A stretch of 64,000 bases of DNA, from NCBI RefSeq assembly GCF_052113225.1, contig NZ_JBFRCT010000011.1:124001-188000 (forward strand), in the 5' to 3' direction. Position numbers and translations under genes: made by a program. The DNA is from Pristimantibacillus sp052113225 (GTDB lineage: Bacteria; Bacillota; Bacilli; Paenibacillales; Paenibacillaceae). Shown here piece after piece: positions 51,575-60,553 of the stretch (position 1 is the first letter of the stretch; each line of letters opens with the position of its first letter). Under the pieces are notes generated by a model. It searched no databases. It saw only the letters and a program-made list of their open reading frames with translations, and was not told the origin of the DNA.

Positions 51575-52378
51575 TTAGTTGCTCCGTTCCTCCACGAGCC
51601 GGTATCCAGCTCCACGGACAGTTGCAATGTAGCTCGGTGTAACCGCGCTGTCCTTCAATTTGCGGCGGAGCGTCTTGATATGCACATCAACGACATTGCT
51701 GCCGCCAAAATATTGGCTTCCCCATACGGCATCAAACATCGCCTCGCGTGTTAATACAGCTCCATCAGAAGTAAGGAACATAAGCAGTAGATCATATTCC
51801 GTCTTCGTCAGTTCGATCCGTTCACTGCCGCGGTAGACGGCCATTTTCTTCAGATCAACGGATAAGTCCTTGAAGTGGTAAGCGGATTGATCGGGTGCCT
51901 TCCATTCGCCGAGCATCCGGTTCACCTGGTGCAGTGCATCCTGTGGACTTGAAGGCCACACAAGCAATTCCGCATGACGCGGAATGGAAGATGCCATAAC
52001 CCGGGCGTCCTCATGGACAAGGAACAGCAGTGAAGCGCCGTTAATATGCGATGTTTGTGTCATCGCGGCATGCAGCGCATCAACAGCATCCGGAGTAAGT
52101 GGATTTGGCGTTGCATCATAGATGATCAGCTCCGGCTGCAGACTGCTGACGAACGCTTTGTTCAGATCATGAAGAGAGAACAAGTCGAAGCATTCGGCTG
52201 TAAGCAGGTGCAGCAGACTGTTCATTCGTTCCGGGAAAGGACTGACGGTCATAATCCGTTTCGTTAAAGAACAAGCTTTACCCTCCATTATTGCCTCCCT
52301 TGCTGGCATGCCTTCCTGCCCGATGACAGCGCCAGCTTCCATTCGATTCTCTTCTACCGGCTGGCGCATAACTCGCAT
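51575..52378 (-). CDS. OmpR-type winged-helix regulator with degenerate receiver
   Basis: Up to 267 residues from ATG 52378 (overlapping the Fur-family gene by 25 nt; the ATG at 52369 has better spacing to GAGGGGG). N-terminal domain (about 40-150) has receiver-like strands, e.g. ELIIYDATPN, but lacks a clear acidic pair and the conserved Lys, so phosphorylation is doubtful. C-terminal OmpR/PhoB DNA-binding domain (about 165-262): RIELTKTEYDLLLMFLTSDG, VLTREAMFDAVWG, VVDVHIKTLRRKL, ATVRGAGYRL. No histidine kinase adjoins. It is coupled to the Fur-family gene and lies upstream of katA on the same strand. Confidence 0.82.
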   Translation of the reverse strand: MRVMRQPVEENRMEAGAVIGQEGMPAREAIMEGKACSLTKRIMTVSPFPERMNSLLHLLTAECFDLFSLHDLNKAFVSSLQPELIIYDATPNPLTPDAVDALHAAMTQTSHINGASLLFLVHEDARVMASSIPRHAELLVWPSSPQDALHQVNRMLGEWKAPDQSAYHFKDLSVDLKKMAVYRGSERIELTKTEYDLLLMFLTSDGAVLTREAMFDAVWGSQYFGGSNVVDVHIKTLRRKLKDSAVTPSYIATVRGAGYRLVEERSN

Positions 52379-52740
52379 ACCCCCTCTAATACAACATGAG
52401 CATCCTGGACAGCAAATTTTGTTTCCGCTGCGATTTTCTTAAGCCATTCCTCTGGCAGTTCGGTCAGCACTTCCTCTACCCGCCCGCACTTCTTGCACAT
52501 AATATGGTGATGATCGTCCATTCGCGCATCATAACGGCTGACTGCCTCGCCAAGCTTCAGTTCCCGAATAAGGCCTGCATCGCTCAAATACCGAAGAGAG
52601 TTATATACCGTTCCGTAAGCAAAGCTAACGCCTTTGTCGCGCAGCCGTTCAATAATATCTGCCGCTGTTGGGTGGTCATGAGACTCTTGGATCGCTTCAA
52701 GAATGGTTTTTCGCTGTATCGTTAAATTGATCTTTGTCAT
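52354..52740 (-). CDS. perR: Fur-family regulator, PerR-like by context
   Basis: 128 residues. Winged helix about 5-70 (GTVYNSLRYLSDAGLI), structural Zn site CKKC (82/85) and CELC (122/125). Regulatory-metal ligands align with Bacillus PerR H37, D85, H91, H93 as H23, D71, H77, H79. The fifth ligand, D104 in PerR, is Glu90 here, as in Fur. Autoregulation is likely: ATTTAGACT...TCTAAAT lies 28 nt upstream. Gene context (catalase downstream) supports a peroxide-stress role, but the Glu makes the sensing mode uncertain. N-terminus is about 14 residues shorter than Bacillus PerR. Confidence 0.85.
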   Translation of the reverse strand: MTKINLTIQRKTILEAIQESHDHPTAADIIERLRDKGVSFAYGTVYNSLRYLSDAGLIRELKLGEAVSRYDARMDDHHHIMCKKCGRVEEVLTELPEEWLKKIAAETKFAVQDAHVVLEGVCELCASR

Positions 52741-52767
52741 GGCTAGTTCCGTCCTTCAATCGGATTA

Positions 52768-52792
52768 ATTTAGACTAAGTATAAATCTAAAT
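52768..52792. promoter_or_regulatory. candidate operator upstream of the Fur/PerR-family gene
   Basis: Inverted repeat ATTTAGA-N11-TCTAAAT. Inside it TTAGACTAAGTATAA matches the Per box at 11 of 14 positions. Position just upstream of the start codon suits autorepression. Confidence 0.65.
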
Positions 52793-52886
52793 GAGGAAGA
52801 GATCAACTCAAATTCTCTTCCTTTATGATGCCTCATTACACTTTAGAAGAGCGGCCAAACTATCCGAAAAAATAATTATCAGAATA

Positions 52887-53174
52887 TTTACAAAATTGAA
52901 ATAATAGTTTATGATAGACCTACACCAAACGAGAGGGGATAGACCATTGAAGTAGGTTAGCGAAGCATGTCTCTACTATTTCCGGGAAGGAGATCCTCTA
53001 AGGTTAACCGGACATGCGGGAATCCAAACGACACTCGTCACTTAAGCCTGAGATAAATACTTACCCGATATTAAAGCAACTCAAGTTGTAGAATGGAGCG
53101 TTACGAAATTGAATAATAGTGATTCAGAAAGGTAAAGGGATTCCGGTTATCATTGATAAGCGGAATCCCTTTTT
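52887..53174 (+). ncRNA. candidate orphan structured RNA with promoter and terminator
   Basis: Promoter: -35 TTTACA (52887-52892), 17 nt, -10 TATGAT (52910-52915). About 250 nt downstream is a strong terminator, AAAGGGATTCCG / CGGAATCCC with TTTTT (53134-53174). In between are paired segments such as GCATGTC (52966-52972) with GACATGC (about 53012-53018). No plus-strand gene follows, since cls converges. I could not match it to 6S, tmRNA, RNase P, SRP RNA or a riboswitch class. A 29-residue ORF (52967-53056) inside has a poor ribosome site. The terminator may also serve cls. Confidence 0.6.
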
Positions 53175-53184
53175 GCGTGCGTAA

Positions 53185-54633
53185 TTATAGGATTGGCGAC
53201 AGCAAACGTGCGATTGATTCTTTGAATTTGTCCATTAGCGGCCGTTTAAGATACATATCATAGGTAAGCTCTGTGCACTCCTCCAGATCGATTCCAAACA
53301 ATCGTTCCAGTTCGCTGGCCGTTGCGCTGTCATAAATAAAGGCATTCATCTCGAAATTAAGTTTAAAACTGCGGTTATCAATGTTAGCTGTTCCCACAGA
53401 AGCAACCTGACCATCAATAACAAGCGTCTTCGCATGAAGGAAACCACGTTCATAAATGTAGCATTTGCCGCCAGCGGCTAGAAGTTCATTCAGATAAGAA
53501 TGGGTCGCCCAATAGACAAAGAAGTGATCCGGCTTGCTTGGCAGCATAACCTTCACCTCAACACCGGACATAGCAGCAATCTTGAGAGCGGTCATAAGAC
53601 TTTCATCCGGCACAAAATACGGCGTTTGAAGGCAGATACTCCTTTTGGCGGAATAAATCATCTTGATATAGGCATCTTTAATTTGCTGATAATCCGAATC
53701 CGGCCCACTCGCCACAACCTGCATGCCAATCGTTCCAACCGCCTGGAAATGCCGCGGAAAATAATGATAATCGAGCGTTACCATCCCTGAAGAGGCAAGG
53801 TTCCAGTCCATCAGGAACTGTGCCTGAATCTGCAGAACAGCCCTTCCCTCCAGCCGCAGATGGGTATCCCGCCATTCCCCGAAATATTTGTTACGCCCCA
53901 AATACTCGTCTCCGATATTGAAGCCTCCAATGTAGCCAATCCGTCCATCTACAATGACAAGCTTCCGATGATTCCGGAAGTTGATCTTCAAATTCAGATA
54001 AGGAATTCTTGACGGGAAAAATGCCGCAGTCTGCCCGCCTGCCTCCCTCAGCTCCTTGAAGAACTTTCTTGGAAGCCCCTTACTGCCAATATGGTCATAC
54101 AGGAATCGGACTTGCACCCCTTGTTTCGCCTTTTCGACCAGAGCCTGAATAAGACGGTTACCAAGCTTATCATTACGCACAATGTAATAGACAAGGTGAA
54201 TATGATGTTGTGCAGACTCAATATCCTGCAGCAGGGTATCAAACTTACTCTTTCCGGTTGTGAATATCTGTACGGCATTATTCTGCGTATACAGGGAATA
54301 GCTGCCCACCAGATTCATATGGATCATGGTCTGATAGTTGATGGTAGCGGGATCGTTAAATGCGATATGCCGCTCCTCTAATTGAAGCTTCTGTGCTTCA
54401 ATGGAATCTTCAATAATACGCTGGCTTTCCACTAGCATCTTATTCAGCTTCCGCTTGCGCAGCCGCTGCCCGATGATGAGATATAAGACGAACCCAACAC
54501 CCGGCAGAAAATAAAGCACCATCAGCCAAGCCCAAGTCGCTCTTGCATCCTTTCTTTCCAGAAAGATGACAGCAAGGGCCAGCAATATATTCAAGATAAT
54601 AAAGATCGAAGAAATATCCTGTAAGACATTCAT
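53185..54633 (-). CDS. cls: cardiolipin synthase (PLD family)
   Basis: 482 residues from ATG 54633 (GAGGTG about 11 nt upstream). Two N-terminal TM helices (about 7-25 and 37-57, with the DARATWAWLMVLYFLPG loop typical of Cls) and two HKD motifs: HRKLVIVDGRIGYIGGFN (about 220) and HAKTLVIDGQVASVGTANID (about 400). Condenses two phosphatidylglycerols to cardiolipin at the membrane. Opposite to the candidate ncRNA, with which it shares a terminator hairpin. Confidence 0.95.
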   Translation of the reverse strand: MNVLQDISSIFIILNILLALAVIFLERKDARATWAWLMVLYFLPGVGFVLYLIIGQRLRKRKLNKMLVESQRIIEDSIEAQKLQLEERHIAFNDPATINYQTMIHMNLVGSYSLYTQNNAVQIFTTGKSKFDTLLQDIESAQHHIHLVYYIVRNDKLGNRLIQALVEKAKQGVQVRFLYDHIGSKGLPRKFFKELREAGGQTAAFFPSRIPYLNLKINFRNHRKLVIVDGRIGYIGGFNIGDEYLGRNKYFGEWRDTHLRLEGRAVLQIQAQFLMDWNLASSGMVTLDYHYFPRHFQAVGTIGMQVVASGPDSDYQQIKDAYIKMIYSAKRSICLQTPYFVPDESLMTALKIAAMSGVEVKVMLPSKPDHFFVYWATHSYLNELLAAGGKCYIYERGFLHAKTLVIDGQVASVGTANIDNRSFKLNFEMNAFIYDSATASELERLFGIDLEECTELTYDMYLKRPLMDKFKESIARLLSPIL

Positions 54634-54789
54634 ACTACAGCTGCACCTCAATATATGGATAAAAACGTTAATGCAAGCATACCTCATGCACGAAAGATGT
54701 TCAAACCTTACACAAACATTCTTATTACTGATGAATTATGCTACAATTTTCAGAAAATATTAAGTGCGAGCGGCATAGGAGGCAGGACC

Positions 54790-56106
54790 ATGGACTTAAG
54801 AAAATACCGATTAGATGAACCCGCGCTCAGCACATTCAGTGAGGAACGCGATGAATATGAACGGGATTATGCACGGCTGATTCAATCTCCCGCTTTCCGG
54901 CGGCTGCAAGGCAAATCGCAAGTATTTGGTGCCGGATCAGGTGATTATTACCGGACAAGGTTAACCCATTCCCTCGAAGTATCGCAAATTTCCCGCGAAG
55001 TGGCGAAGCGCTTAGGGAAACAATACGCTTTTCTCTCCCAAAAAGAACATCCGGGCCTTATTCTGGATCCGTCTGTTGTTGAAATTGCGGCACTTGCCCA
55101 TGATCTGGGACATCCGCCATTTGGCCACAAAGGCGAAGAAGTACTGAACCGCTTATTAATGGAGGAACACGGCCTCGCTTATGAGGGGAACGCCCAAAAC
55201 TTCCGTATCCTCATGTTCCTTGAGAAGCGCGCCGGCAGCGGCAGCGGCCTTGATCTCACTGCAGCTGTCCTGCTCGCAACCAATAAATACCCCTACTCGA
55301 TTGATGAACCGGGAAGGCTGAAAGGGCTGTACAGCTCGGAGTGGCATGCCATTGATCATATTCGCCAATCTTGGGCGATGCCAACGGGCTGTTCTACGCT
55401 TGAAGCACAGCTGATGGACCTATGCGATGATATCGCTTATTCCACCCATGACATAGAAGACGGCATCCGTGCCGGCAAAATTCAAATGAACCGGACTTTC
55501 TTTGAGGATCAACGGCTGATTGATAACCTTGTACAAGAAATTGTAGAAGATCAAGGAAATATGGATGTGGGCTGGGATCAAGTAGACATACCAGCAATGG
55601 TGAAGCGAGTGCTGGCGGCTTATTTGCAGCAGTGGGAGGAGCTTTACGCCCTGTATGACCATGAATCTTCCCGAACGCGCAGAGAAATGAAAGCACGCTG
55701 GGTTAGTGTATTTGCTGGCCGTGTTGGCATTATAGACGATCAGACAAAGGGCTGGAAGAAGGTAACCTTCGTGCTGGATGGACAGCAGGATATCGATCTG
55801 CTGCGCACGATGGAAATTTTGAAGAAATTAGCCTGGGTAACGCTGATTAAGGATTTCCGCGTACAGCGGCTGCAGATGCGCAGCGAAATTATGATCCGCC
55901 GCCTGTGGGACAGCTTCAAGGTACCTGAGCAAGGACGCCTGATTCTGCCGACAGACTGGGTAGCAAGCTTCGAGCAGCACAAACATAATTGGAGCTGGGC
56001 CCGCTTCATTGCGGATTATATTTCCGGCATGACCGATGCTTATGCAGAGAAGGTCTACGCCGAACTGTACGCAAGCAAATCCGGTTCAATCTATGAAATG
56101 GACTGA
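54790..56106 (+). CDS. HD-domain dGTPase-like phosphohydrolase
   Basis: 438 residues from ATG 54790 (AGGAGG 7 nt upstream). Features of the dGTP triphosphohydrolase/YwfO group: FRRLQGKSQVFG, TRLTHSLEVSQISREVAKRLG (first metal His), AALAHDLGHPPFGHKGE with the HD pair (about 105-120) and LCDDIAYSTHDIEDGI (about 215). Hydrolyses dNTPs or related nucleotides; exact substrate not predictable. Divergent from cls. Confidence 0.9.
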   Translation: MDLRKYRLDEPALSTFSEERDEYERDYARLIQSPAFRRLQGKSQVFGAGSGDYYRTRLTHSLEVSQISREVAKRLGKQYAFLSQKEHPGLILDPSVVEIAALAHDLGHPPFGHKGEEVLNRLLMEEHGLAYEGNAQNFRILMFLEKRAGSGSGLDLTAAVLLATNKYPYSIDEPGRLKGLYSSEWHAIDHIRQSWAMPTGCSTLEAQLMDLCDDIAYSTHDIEDGIRAGKIQMNRTFFEDQRLIDNLVQEIVEDQGNMDVGWDQVDIPAMVKRVLAAYLQQWEELYALYDHESSRTRREMKARWVSVFAGRVGIIDDQTKGWKKVTFVLDGQQDIDLLRTMEILKKLAWVTLIKDFRVQRLQMRSEIMIRRLWDSFKVPEQGRLILPTDWVASFEQHKHNWSWARFIADYISGMTDAYAEKVYAELYASKSGSIYEMD

Positions 56107-56109
56107 CCC

Positions 56110-57072
56110 TTAGGCAGGGTTCAGTTCCGCGTTCTGCGACAGCATCGTAATATAGTCGAAGAATTTATCTGGTTCTACATCGTAGACAAGGCTTATTGGA
56201 CGGCCGCCATCCGTCTCGACCGTACGCCCTTGGCTTGGACCGTCAGGAATAACCGTGCCATAGACCGTCTGCATTTGAACAAGACTTGGATCTCCGACTA
56301 CTGCTGTCGTAAGAACATCCCATAAGTAGTACGTGGAGTTTGTCTCCATATAGACAAGCGGCGGACAAGCCGCGTAGCATTGACCTACAAAATCAAGACC
56401 CGCATGCCTGCGAAGCGATGCCCAGCGGTTTCTAATGGGTACGGTGAGCGGTACTTTATTCGTACTCTCCAGCGCAACTAGCTCGATCCTGATACTGCTG
56501 TTCCAAACCGTCTCAACTGCTTCCGGATCCCAGAAGGCATTCCATTCCGCTGTGCCGTCATGCTCCGGCTCTTGAACGTTGCCTTTCTCATTAAAGGTAC
56601 CGCCCATCCAGACAAGCTTCTCGATCTTCTCCTCGATACCCGGTGCTACTTCCAGTGCCCTCGCGAGATCAGTAAGTGGACCTGTGAAGAGTAAGGTTAC
56701 CGGTTCGCTGGCATTTTGCAGCTGCTGAATCATATGCTGGTGAGCAGGCAAGCCTGCCTCACGTGTATGTATAGTTCCCGGTTCATTCAAGATGGGCAGT
56801 GCATCTACGAAAAACGTATGCATCCGCCAATCGGCAGGGAATGGATTTCGTCCTCTGGAATTGGAACGTGCAACCTCCACCTTATCGCTCATGCCCGGCG
56901 CTCCGAAGCGGTCAATAATTTTACGGCTTGCAGCCATCCCCGGCTCCAAATAACCGTCGGCCGGAATGACCGATACCCCGATCAGTTCAATATCCTTCAT
57001 TTGCAGAACAAGGAACAACGATACTAGATCGTCTACCCCCGCATCGTGATTAAAATACAGTTTTTTTCCCAT
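56110..57072 (-). CDS. nucleoside hydrolase (IUNH family)
   Basis: 320 residues from ATG 57072; the frame is open further upstream but without a ribosome site. Ca2+-binding N-terminus LYFNHDAGVDDLVSLFLVLQ (about 4-23) is a variant of DxDxxxDD (here N-H-D-A-G-V-D-D), with TLLFTGPLTDLARAL (about 118-132) and the VWMGGTFNEKGN segment. Cleaves ribonucleosides to base and ribose. Convergent with the HD protein, 3 nt apart. Confidence 0.87.
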   Translation of the reverse strand: MGKKLYFNHDAGVDDLVSLFLVLQMKDIELIGVSVIPADGYLEPGMAASRKIIDRFGAPGMSDKVEVARSNSRGRNPFPADWRMHTFFVDALPILNEPGTIHTREAGLPAHQHMIQQLQNASEPVTLLFTGPLTDLARALEVAPGIEEKIEKLVWMGGTFNEKGNVQEPEHDGTAEWNAFWDPEAVETVWNSSIRIELVALESTNKVPLTVPIRNRWASLRRHAGLDFVGQCYAACPPLVYMETNSTYYLWDVLTTAVVGDPSLVQMQTVYGTVIPDGPSQGRTVETDGGRPISLVYDVEPDKFFDYITMLSQNAELNPA

Positions 57073-57285
57073 TATCGCTTCCATCCCTTCATAAGTATAA
57101 AACATGATCGCGTTTGTCCATCCTATAGCTAGAGCCCAAGCTTTCGAAGTATGAATTTTCATAAATGGCCTGAGAAAAGCCACTTGGGTGAATATTCATT
57201 AAGCTTAGGCTTACGATGCAAGAATCACCACGAACAGCCTCATTTTTGCTGTTTGTGTGATCATTCTTTTCAGGAGGTGAACACC

Positions 57286-57441
57286 ATGGCTAAAGATGTA
57301 CTTTGTGAAGTAAACTCGTGTAAGTATTGGGCAGCAGGCAATCACTGCGCCGCGTCTTCCATTTATGTTGTAAACAACCGTTCGAAACAAGCAAGCAACT
57401 CCGATGAAACGGATTGCAAAACGTTTGAGCCAAAGATCTAA
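57286..57441 (+). CDS. DUF1540 small Cys-rich protein
   Basis: 51 residues from ATG 57286 with AGGAGGTGA 5-6 nt upstream. Four Cys in the DUF1540 pattern: C-x5-C (CEVNSC), C after GNH, and a last Cys in DETDCKTFEP. Likely binds a metal such as Zn. DUF1540 proteins are common in spore-formers, often in several copies; function unknown. Confidence 0.85.
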   Translation: MAKDVLCEVNSCKYWAAGNHCAASSIYVVNNRSKQASNSDETDCKTFEPKI

Positions 57442-57519
57442 AGGAATGGGCAACGGCGCACAGCCCCCAGCATGTATCACACACGCATCGGAAGCTGAGC
57501 GCCGTCCCATTCGACTCTG

Positions 57520-58440
57520 TTATTTTGTTACCGGAACCGCGTTATAATACTCTTCTAAGGTCAAGCCCTTATCCTCGAGCTCTTGCGCTAACTCTTTGCC
57601 TACATAACGGATATGCCATGGCTCATATTTGTAGCCTGTAATGGCGTCCTTGCCTTCCGGATAACGGATAATGAACCCGTACTCCGGTGCATGAGCTGCC
57701 AGCCATTCCGCCTCAGGTGTACCACCGAAGCAATCCTCTGCTGCACATTTGCCGTCACTGCCTGATACGTCGATAGAAAGACCGGTTTGATGCTCGCTTG
57801 TGCCAGGGAATGCACTGTAAGTCAATGCTTTTTCCATTCCGTCCTTCTCCACATAACGGTTAAACAGCGATTTTTGCGTCGCTTGCGATCGGTAAGCCGA
57901 TACACCAGCTAAGTAAATCCCGTCCTTCTCAGCTCCAGCGAAGAGATCTTCCAGTGCGCCTGCTGCTTCTTTGCGCATTTTGCGTTTGTCGATTTTGTCA
58001 TTAAACGTAAATCGAACATCAGGATACACCAGATCCGTAGGTTCATAACCATCCGGCAGCTTATATTGCTTATCTACAAGTACGGTTACACTCTCAGGCT
58101 GGGCAACAACCGGAATTCCGTCCTCTTCACCGGCTGTTGCAACTGCTGCCTTTGAAGGCTCCTCTGTTGAGGATGGCTCATCGGAAGGCTTGTCCGATGG
58201 TTCATTAGATGGTTCCTCTGAAGGAGCATCCGATGGCGAGTTGGTTGGCTCGTCCGATGTTATAGGTTCATCCGTTCCGGCAGGATCTGGTTGCGAAGTC
58301 TGGCTATTAGCCGTCGTCTCCTCTGGAGCTTGGGCCGTTAAATTTTCATAGCGGATAAATAGAATGACTGCAATAGCAACCACACATACCGCTACAAATG
58401 CTAATCCACGTCTTCTGCGTTTCCTTATATTTCTTCTCAT
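57520..58440 (-). CDS. VanY-family D-alanyl-D-alanine carboxypeptidase
   Basis: 306 residues. Cytoplasmic RRNIRKRRRRG, TM anchor (about 12-28), a Ser/Pro/Glu/Asp linker with SEEPSNEPSDKPSDEPS-like repeats (about 50-95), then the VanY peptidase domain. Zn motif SEHQTGLSIDVSG (about 215) and EPWHIRYVGKELA (about 273) hold the His, Asp and His ligands and catalytic Glu. Trims peptidoglycan stem peptides outside the membrane. Not next to vanS/vanR or vanX genes, so a housekeeping role is likelier than glycopeptide resistance. Confidence 0.92.
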   Translation of the reverse strand: MRRNIRKRRRRGLAFVAVCVVAIAVILFIRYENLTAQAPEETTANSQTSQPDPAGTDEPITSDEPTNSPSDAPSEEPSNEPSDKPSDEPSSTEEPSKAAVATAGEEDGIPVVAQPESVTVLVDKQYKLPDGYEPTDLVYPDVRFTFNDKIDKRKMRKEAAGALEDLFAGAEKDGIYLAGVSAYRSQATQKSLFNRYVEKDGMEKALTYSAFPGTSEHQTGLSIDVSGSDGKCAAEDCFGGTPEAEWLAAHAPEYGFIIRYPEGKDAITGYKYEPWHIRYVGKELAQELEDKGLTLEEYYNAVPVTK

Positions 58441-58691
58441 GTTGTCTCCTTACTGCTGCTTTATTGTAGATCCTTTAGTCCTCTCTACTATAAACGAATA
58501 GACGAGATAATGTCTTAAAAAGNTGTAACATTTGTTTGAGCCATTTTGCCATGATTGGCATACTTGTATCGCCTTTGACATTCTTCTTCCAGCCAAGCAT
58601 AATGAAGACAATAACATCATAAATGTAAGGACAAGACATGACAGGCAGCTTAAGGGAGGCCTGTTTTTATTGTGAGAGGCAGGCGAAAATC
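58441..58691. other. intergenic region with one undetermined base
   Basis: 251 bases between divergent genes, containing an n at 58523. No clear -35/-10 pair stands out on either strand; both promoters must lie here. Confidence 0.6.
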
Positions 58692-60545
58692 GTGTCAAAT
58701 CTAGCACCAAAACGGTTGTTCAGCAAACGACCCATTCTCGCATTCTCGCTGATTGTACTTCTAAAGAGCTTTCTTACCTGGATGGTCGTCTTTGGTGGCC
58801 CGAACTGGACAACCCTGCTCAAGGAATTACCTTTTGCGTTGATTGTGTTCTGCTTCATTGAATGGTTTGCAACAAAACGAAAGCTGGTCTATTATTTAAG
58901 CGCCAATCTGCTTATGACCGCTATCCTATTTGCCGTCCTCATGTATTACAAATATTATGGCGTAATAGTCACGTATGTAGCCCTTCATCAAGTGAATCAG
59001 GTTACGGCAGTCAGCAACAGCGTCTTCTCCCTGATGGACCCTTATTATTTGCTAGTGTTTATTGATATTGTCGTTATGAGCTATTATTTAATGCGCCGCA
59101 AGAAGGGCCAATATTGGAAGATAGCTAGTCAGAAGCAGGTCAGTCGGCGTGTTCTAGCTGCCTTGTTTGGTATTTCGCTTGCGCTTTGCTTATTTAATAT
59201 TGTACCAAACCGCGCCAGTATGAACGAGATTGTCAAAGCTGAGCAAATGGGGATCCTCAACTACGAAGCCTATACGATCTTTTCTAATAAGAATCAGGAA
59301 CTTATTAAGCCTTCCGAAATTACGCAGGCGAAGATTGATGAACTAAAGCAGATTAACAAGCCGGCATCACCACAGCAGTGGAATGCAGCCTCCGGTAAAA
59401 ATCTGATCATCATCCAAATGGAGTCATTCCAGAACTTCCTCATTAATCTGACGATCGACGGCAAAGAAATTACGCCTAATATGAACAAACTAGCGAAAGA
59501 AAGCTATTATTTCAATAACTTCTATCAAGGCGTTGGCCAAGGCAATACATCCGATGCGGAATTTATTGTCAATACGTCATTCTATATTCCGCCAAACGGA
59601 GCGGCAACGCAAGTGTATCCGAAGAAAGAACTGCCAAGCCTGCCCAAACTGATGCAAGAGCACGGCTACGACACTGCCACTTTCCATACGAATGTCGTGG
59701 AATTCTGGAACCGCGGCGAGCTGTATAAGGCGCTTGGGTTCAACCGTTACTATGATAAGAAGTTTTTCGGAGAAGAAGATTCTGTCTTCTTTGCAGCTTC
59801 CGATGAAGTGCTTTATGCCAAGACAGCGGCTGAGCTGGAACAGATGGATCAAGGCGATAAACCGTTTTATGCGCATGTGATCTCGATGACTGCCCATCAT
59901 CCATTTACCATTCCGGAGCGCAAATATAAGATGGAGCTCCCAGCGCGATATGAGGACACCTTCGTTGGTGATTATATCCGAGCCCAGAATTATGCGGACT
60001 ACGCACTTGGACTATTTATTGACGATTTGAAGCAGCGCGGTATATGGGACAACAGTGTGATTATGCTGTACGGCGACCATCTTGGCCTGCCGATCTATTC
60101 CCTCGATCGCGATGACAAAGCTCTAATGAAAGAAATATACGGTCATGAGTACGGCTCAGCCGATATGATCAACATCCCGCTTATTATTACAGCACCTGGC
60201 ATTACGAAGCCGGCCGTATTCAACCAGCTTGGCGGTCAAGTAGATATCTTGCCTACAGTAGCGAATCTGTTCGGCTTCTCGCTGGACAATCACCTTCACT
60301 TCGGACAGGATATTCTAAACAACACATCGGTTAACTTGCTGCCGCAGCGTTACTACTTGCCAACCGGCTCGTTCCTCAGCAGTGAAGAGCTGTTCCTGTC
60401 CGGCAGTGGTTATGCGGACGGCACACATCTCCCGCTCTCAGGTGCCAGCACAACATCACTTGATTCAGAAGATGAATTTAACCGCTCGCTAGAGCTGCTG
60501 CGATTATCCGACAGCTACGTCAGTCAGCTTCCAGAATGGAAATAA
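58692..60545 (+). CDS. ltaS: LTA synthase family sulfatase-fold transferase
   Basis: About 617 residues if translation starts at GTG 58692; an ATG at 58638 is the other option and the start is not decided. N-terminal five TM helices (about 15-165), then an extracellular sulfatase-fold domain: metal site MESFQNFLINLTI (about 255), catalytic Thr in GQGNTSDAEF (about 300), FHTNVVEFWNRGELYKALGF, and HDxH-type MLYGDHLGLP (about 475). Polymerises glycerol phosphate from phosphatidylglycerol into lipoteichoic acid, or primes it. Which of the LtaS/YfnI/YqgS/YvgJ paralogues it matches is not decidable here. Confidence 0.9.
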   Translation: MSNLAPKRLFSKRPILAFSLIVLLKSFLTWMVVFGGPNWTTLLKELPFALIVFCFIEWFATKRKLVYYLSANLLMTAILFAVLMYYKYYGVIVTYVALHQVNQVTAVSNSVFSLMDPYYLLVFIDIVVMSYYLMRRKKGQYWKIASQKQVSRRVLAALFGISLALCLFNIVPNRASMNEIVKAEQMGILNYEAYTIFSNKNQELIKPSEITQAKIDELKQINKPASPQQWNAASGKNLIIIQMESFQNFLINLTIDGKEITPNMNKLAKESYYFNNFYQGVGQGNTSDAEFIVNTSFYIPPNGAATQVYPKKELPSLPKLMQEHGYDTATFHTNVVEFWNRGELYKALGFNRYYDKKFFGEEDSVFFAASDEVLYAKTAAELEQMDQGDKPFYAHVISMTAHHPFTIPERKYKMELPARYEDTFVGDYIRAQNYADYALGLFIDDLKQRGIWDNSVIMLYGDHLGLPIYSLDRDDKALMKEIYGHEYGSADMINIPLIITAPGITKPAVFNQLGGQVDILPTVANLFGFSLDNHLHFGQDILNNTSVNLLPQRYYLPTGSFLSSEELFLSGSGYADGTHLPLSGASTTSLDSEDEFNRSLELLRLSDSYVSQLPEWK

Positions 60546-60553
60546 CGAATGTT

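Noticed and set aside
52918..53174. 6S RNA, tmRNA, SRP RNA, TPP or other riboswitch identity for the candidate ncRNA
   Set aside because: Signature sequences of these classes that I could recall were not found, the ends do not pair like 6S, and no downstream gene exists for a riboswitch. The possibility of 6S remains open to a covariance search.
57443..57512. Terminator with stem ACGGCGC / GCGCCGT between DUF1540 and VanY genes
   Set aside because: Loop is about 40 nt and no T-run follows on either strand; kept out of the feature list.
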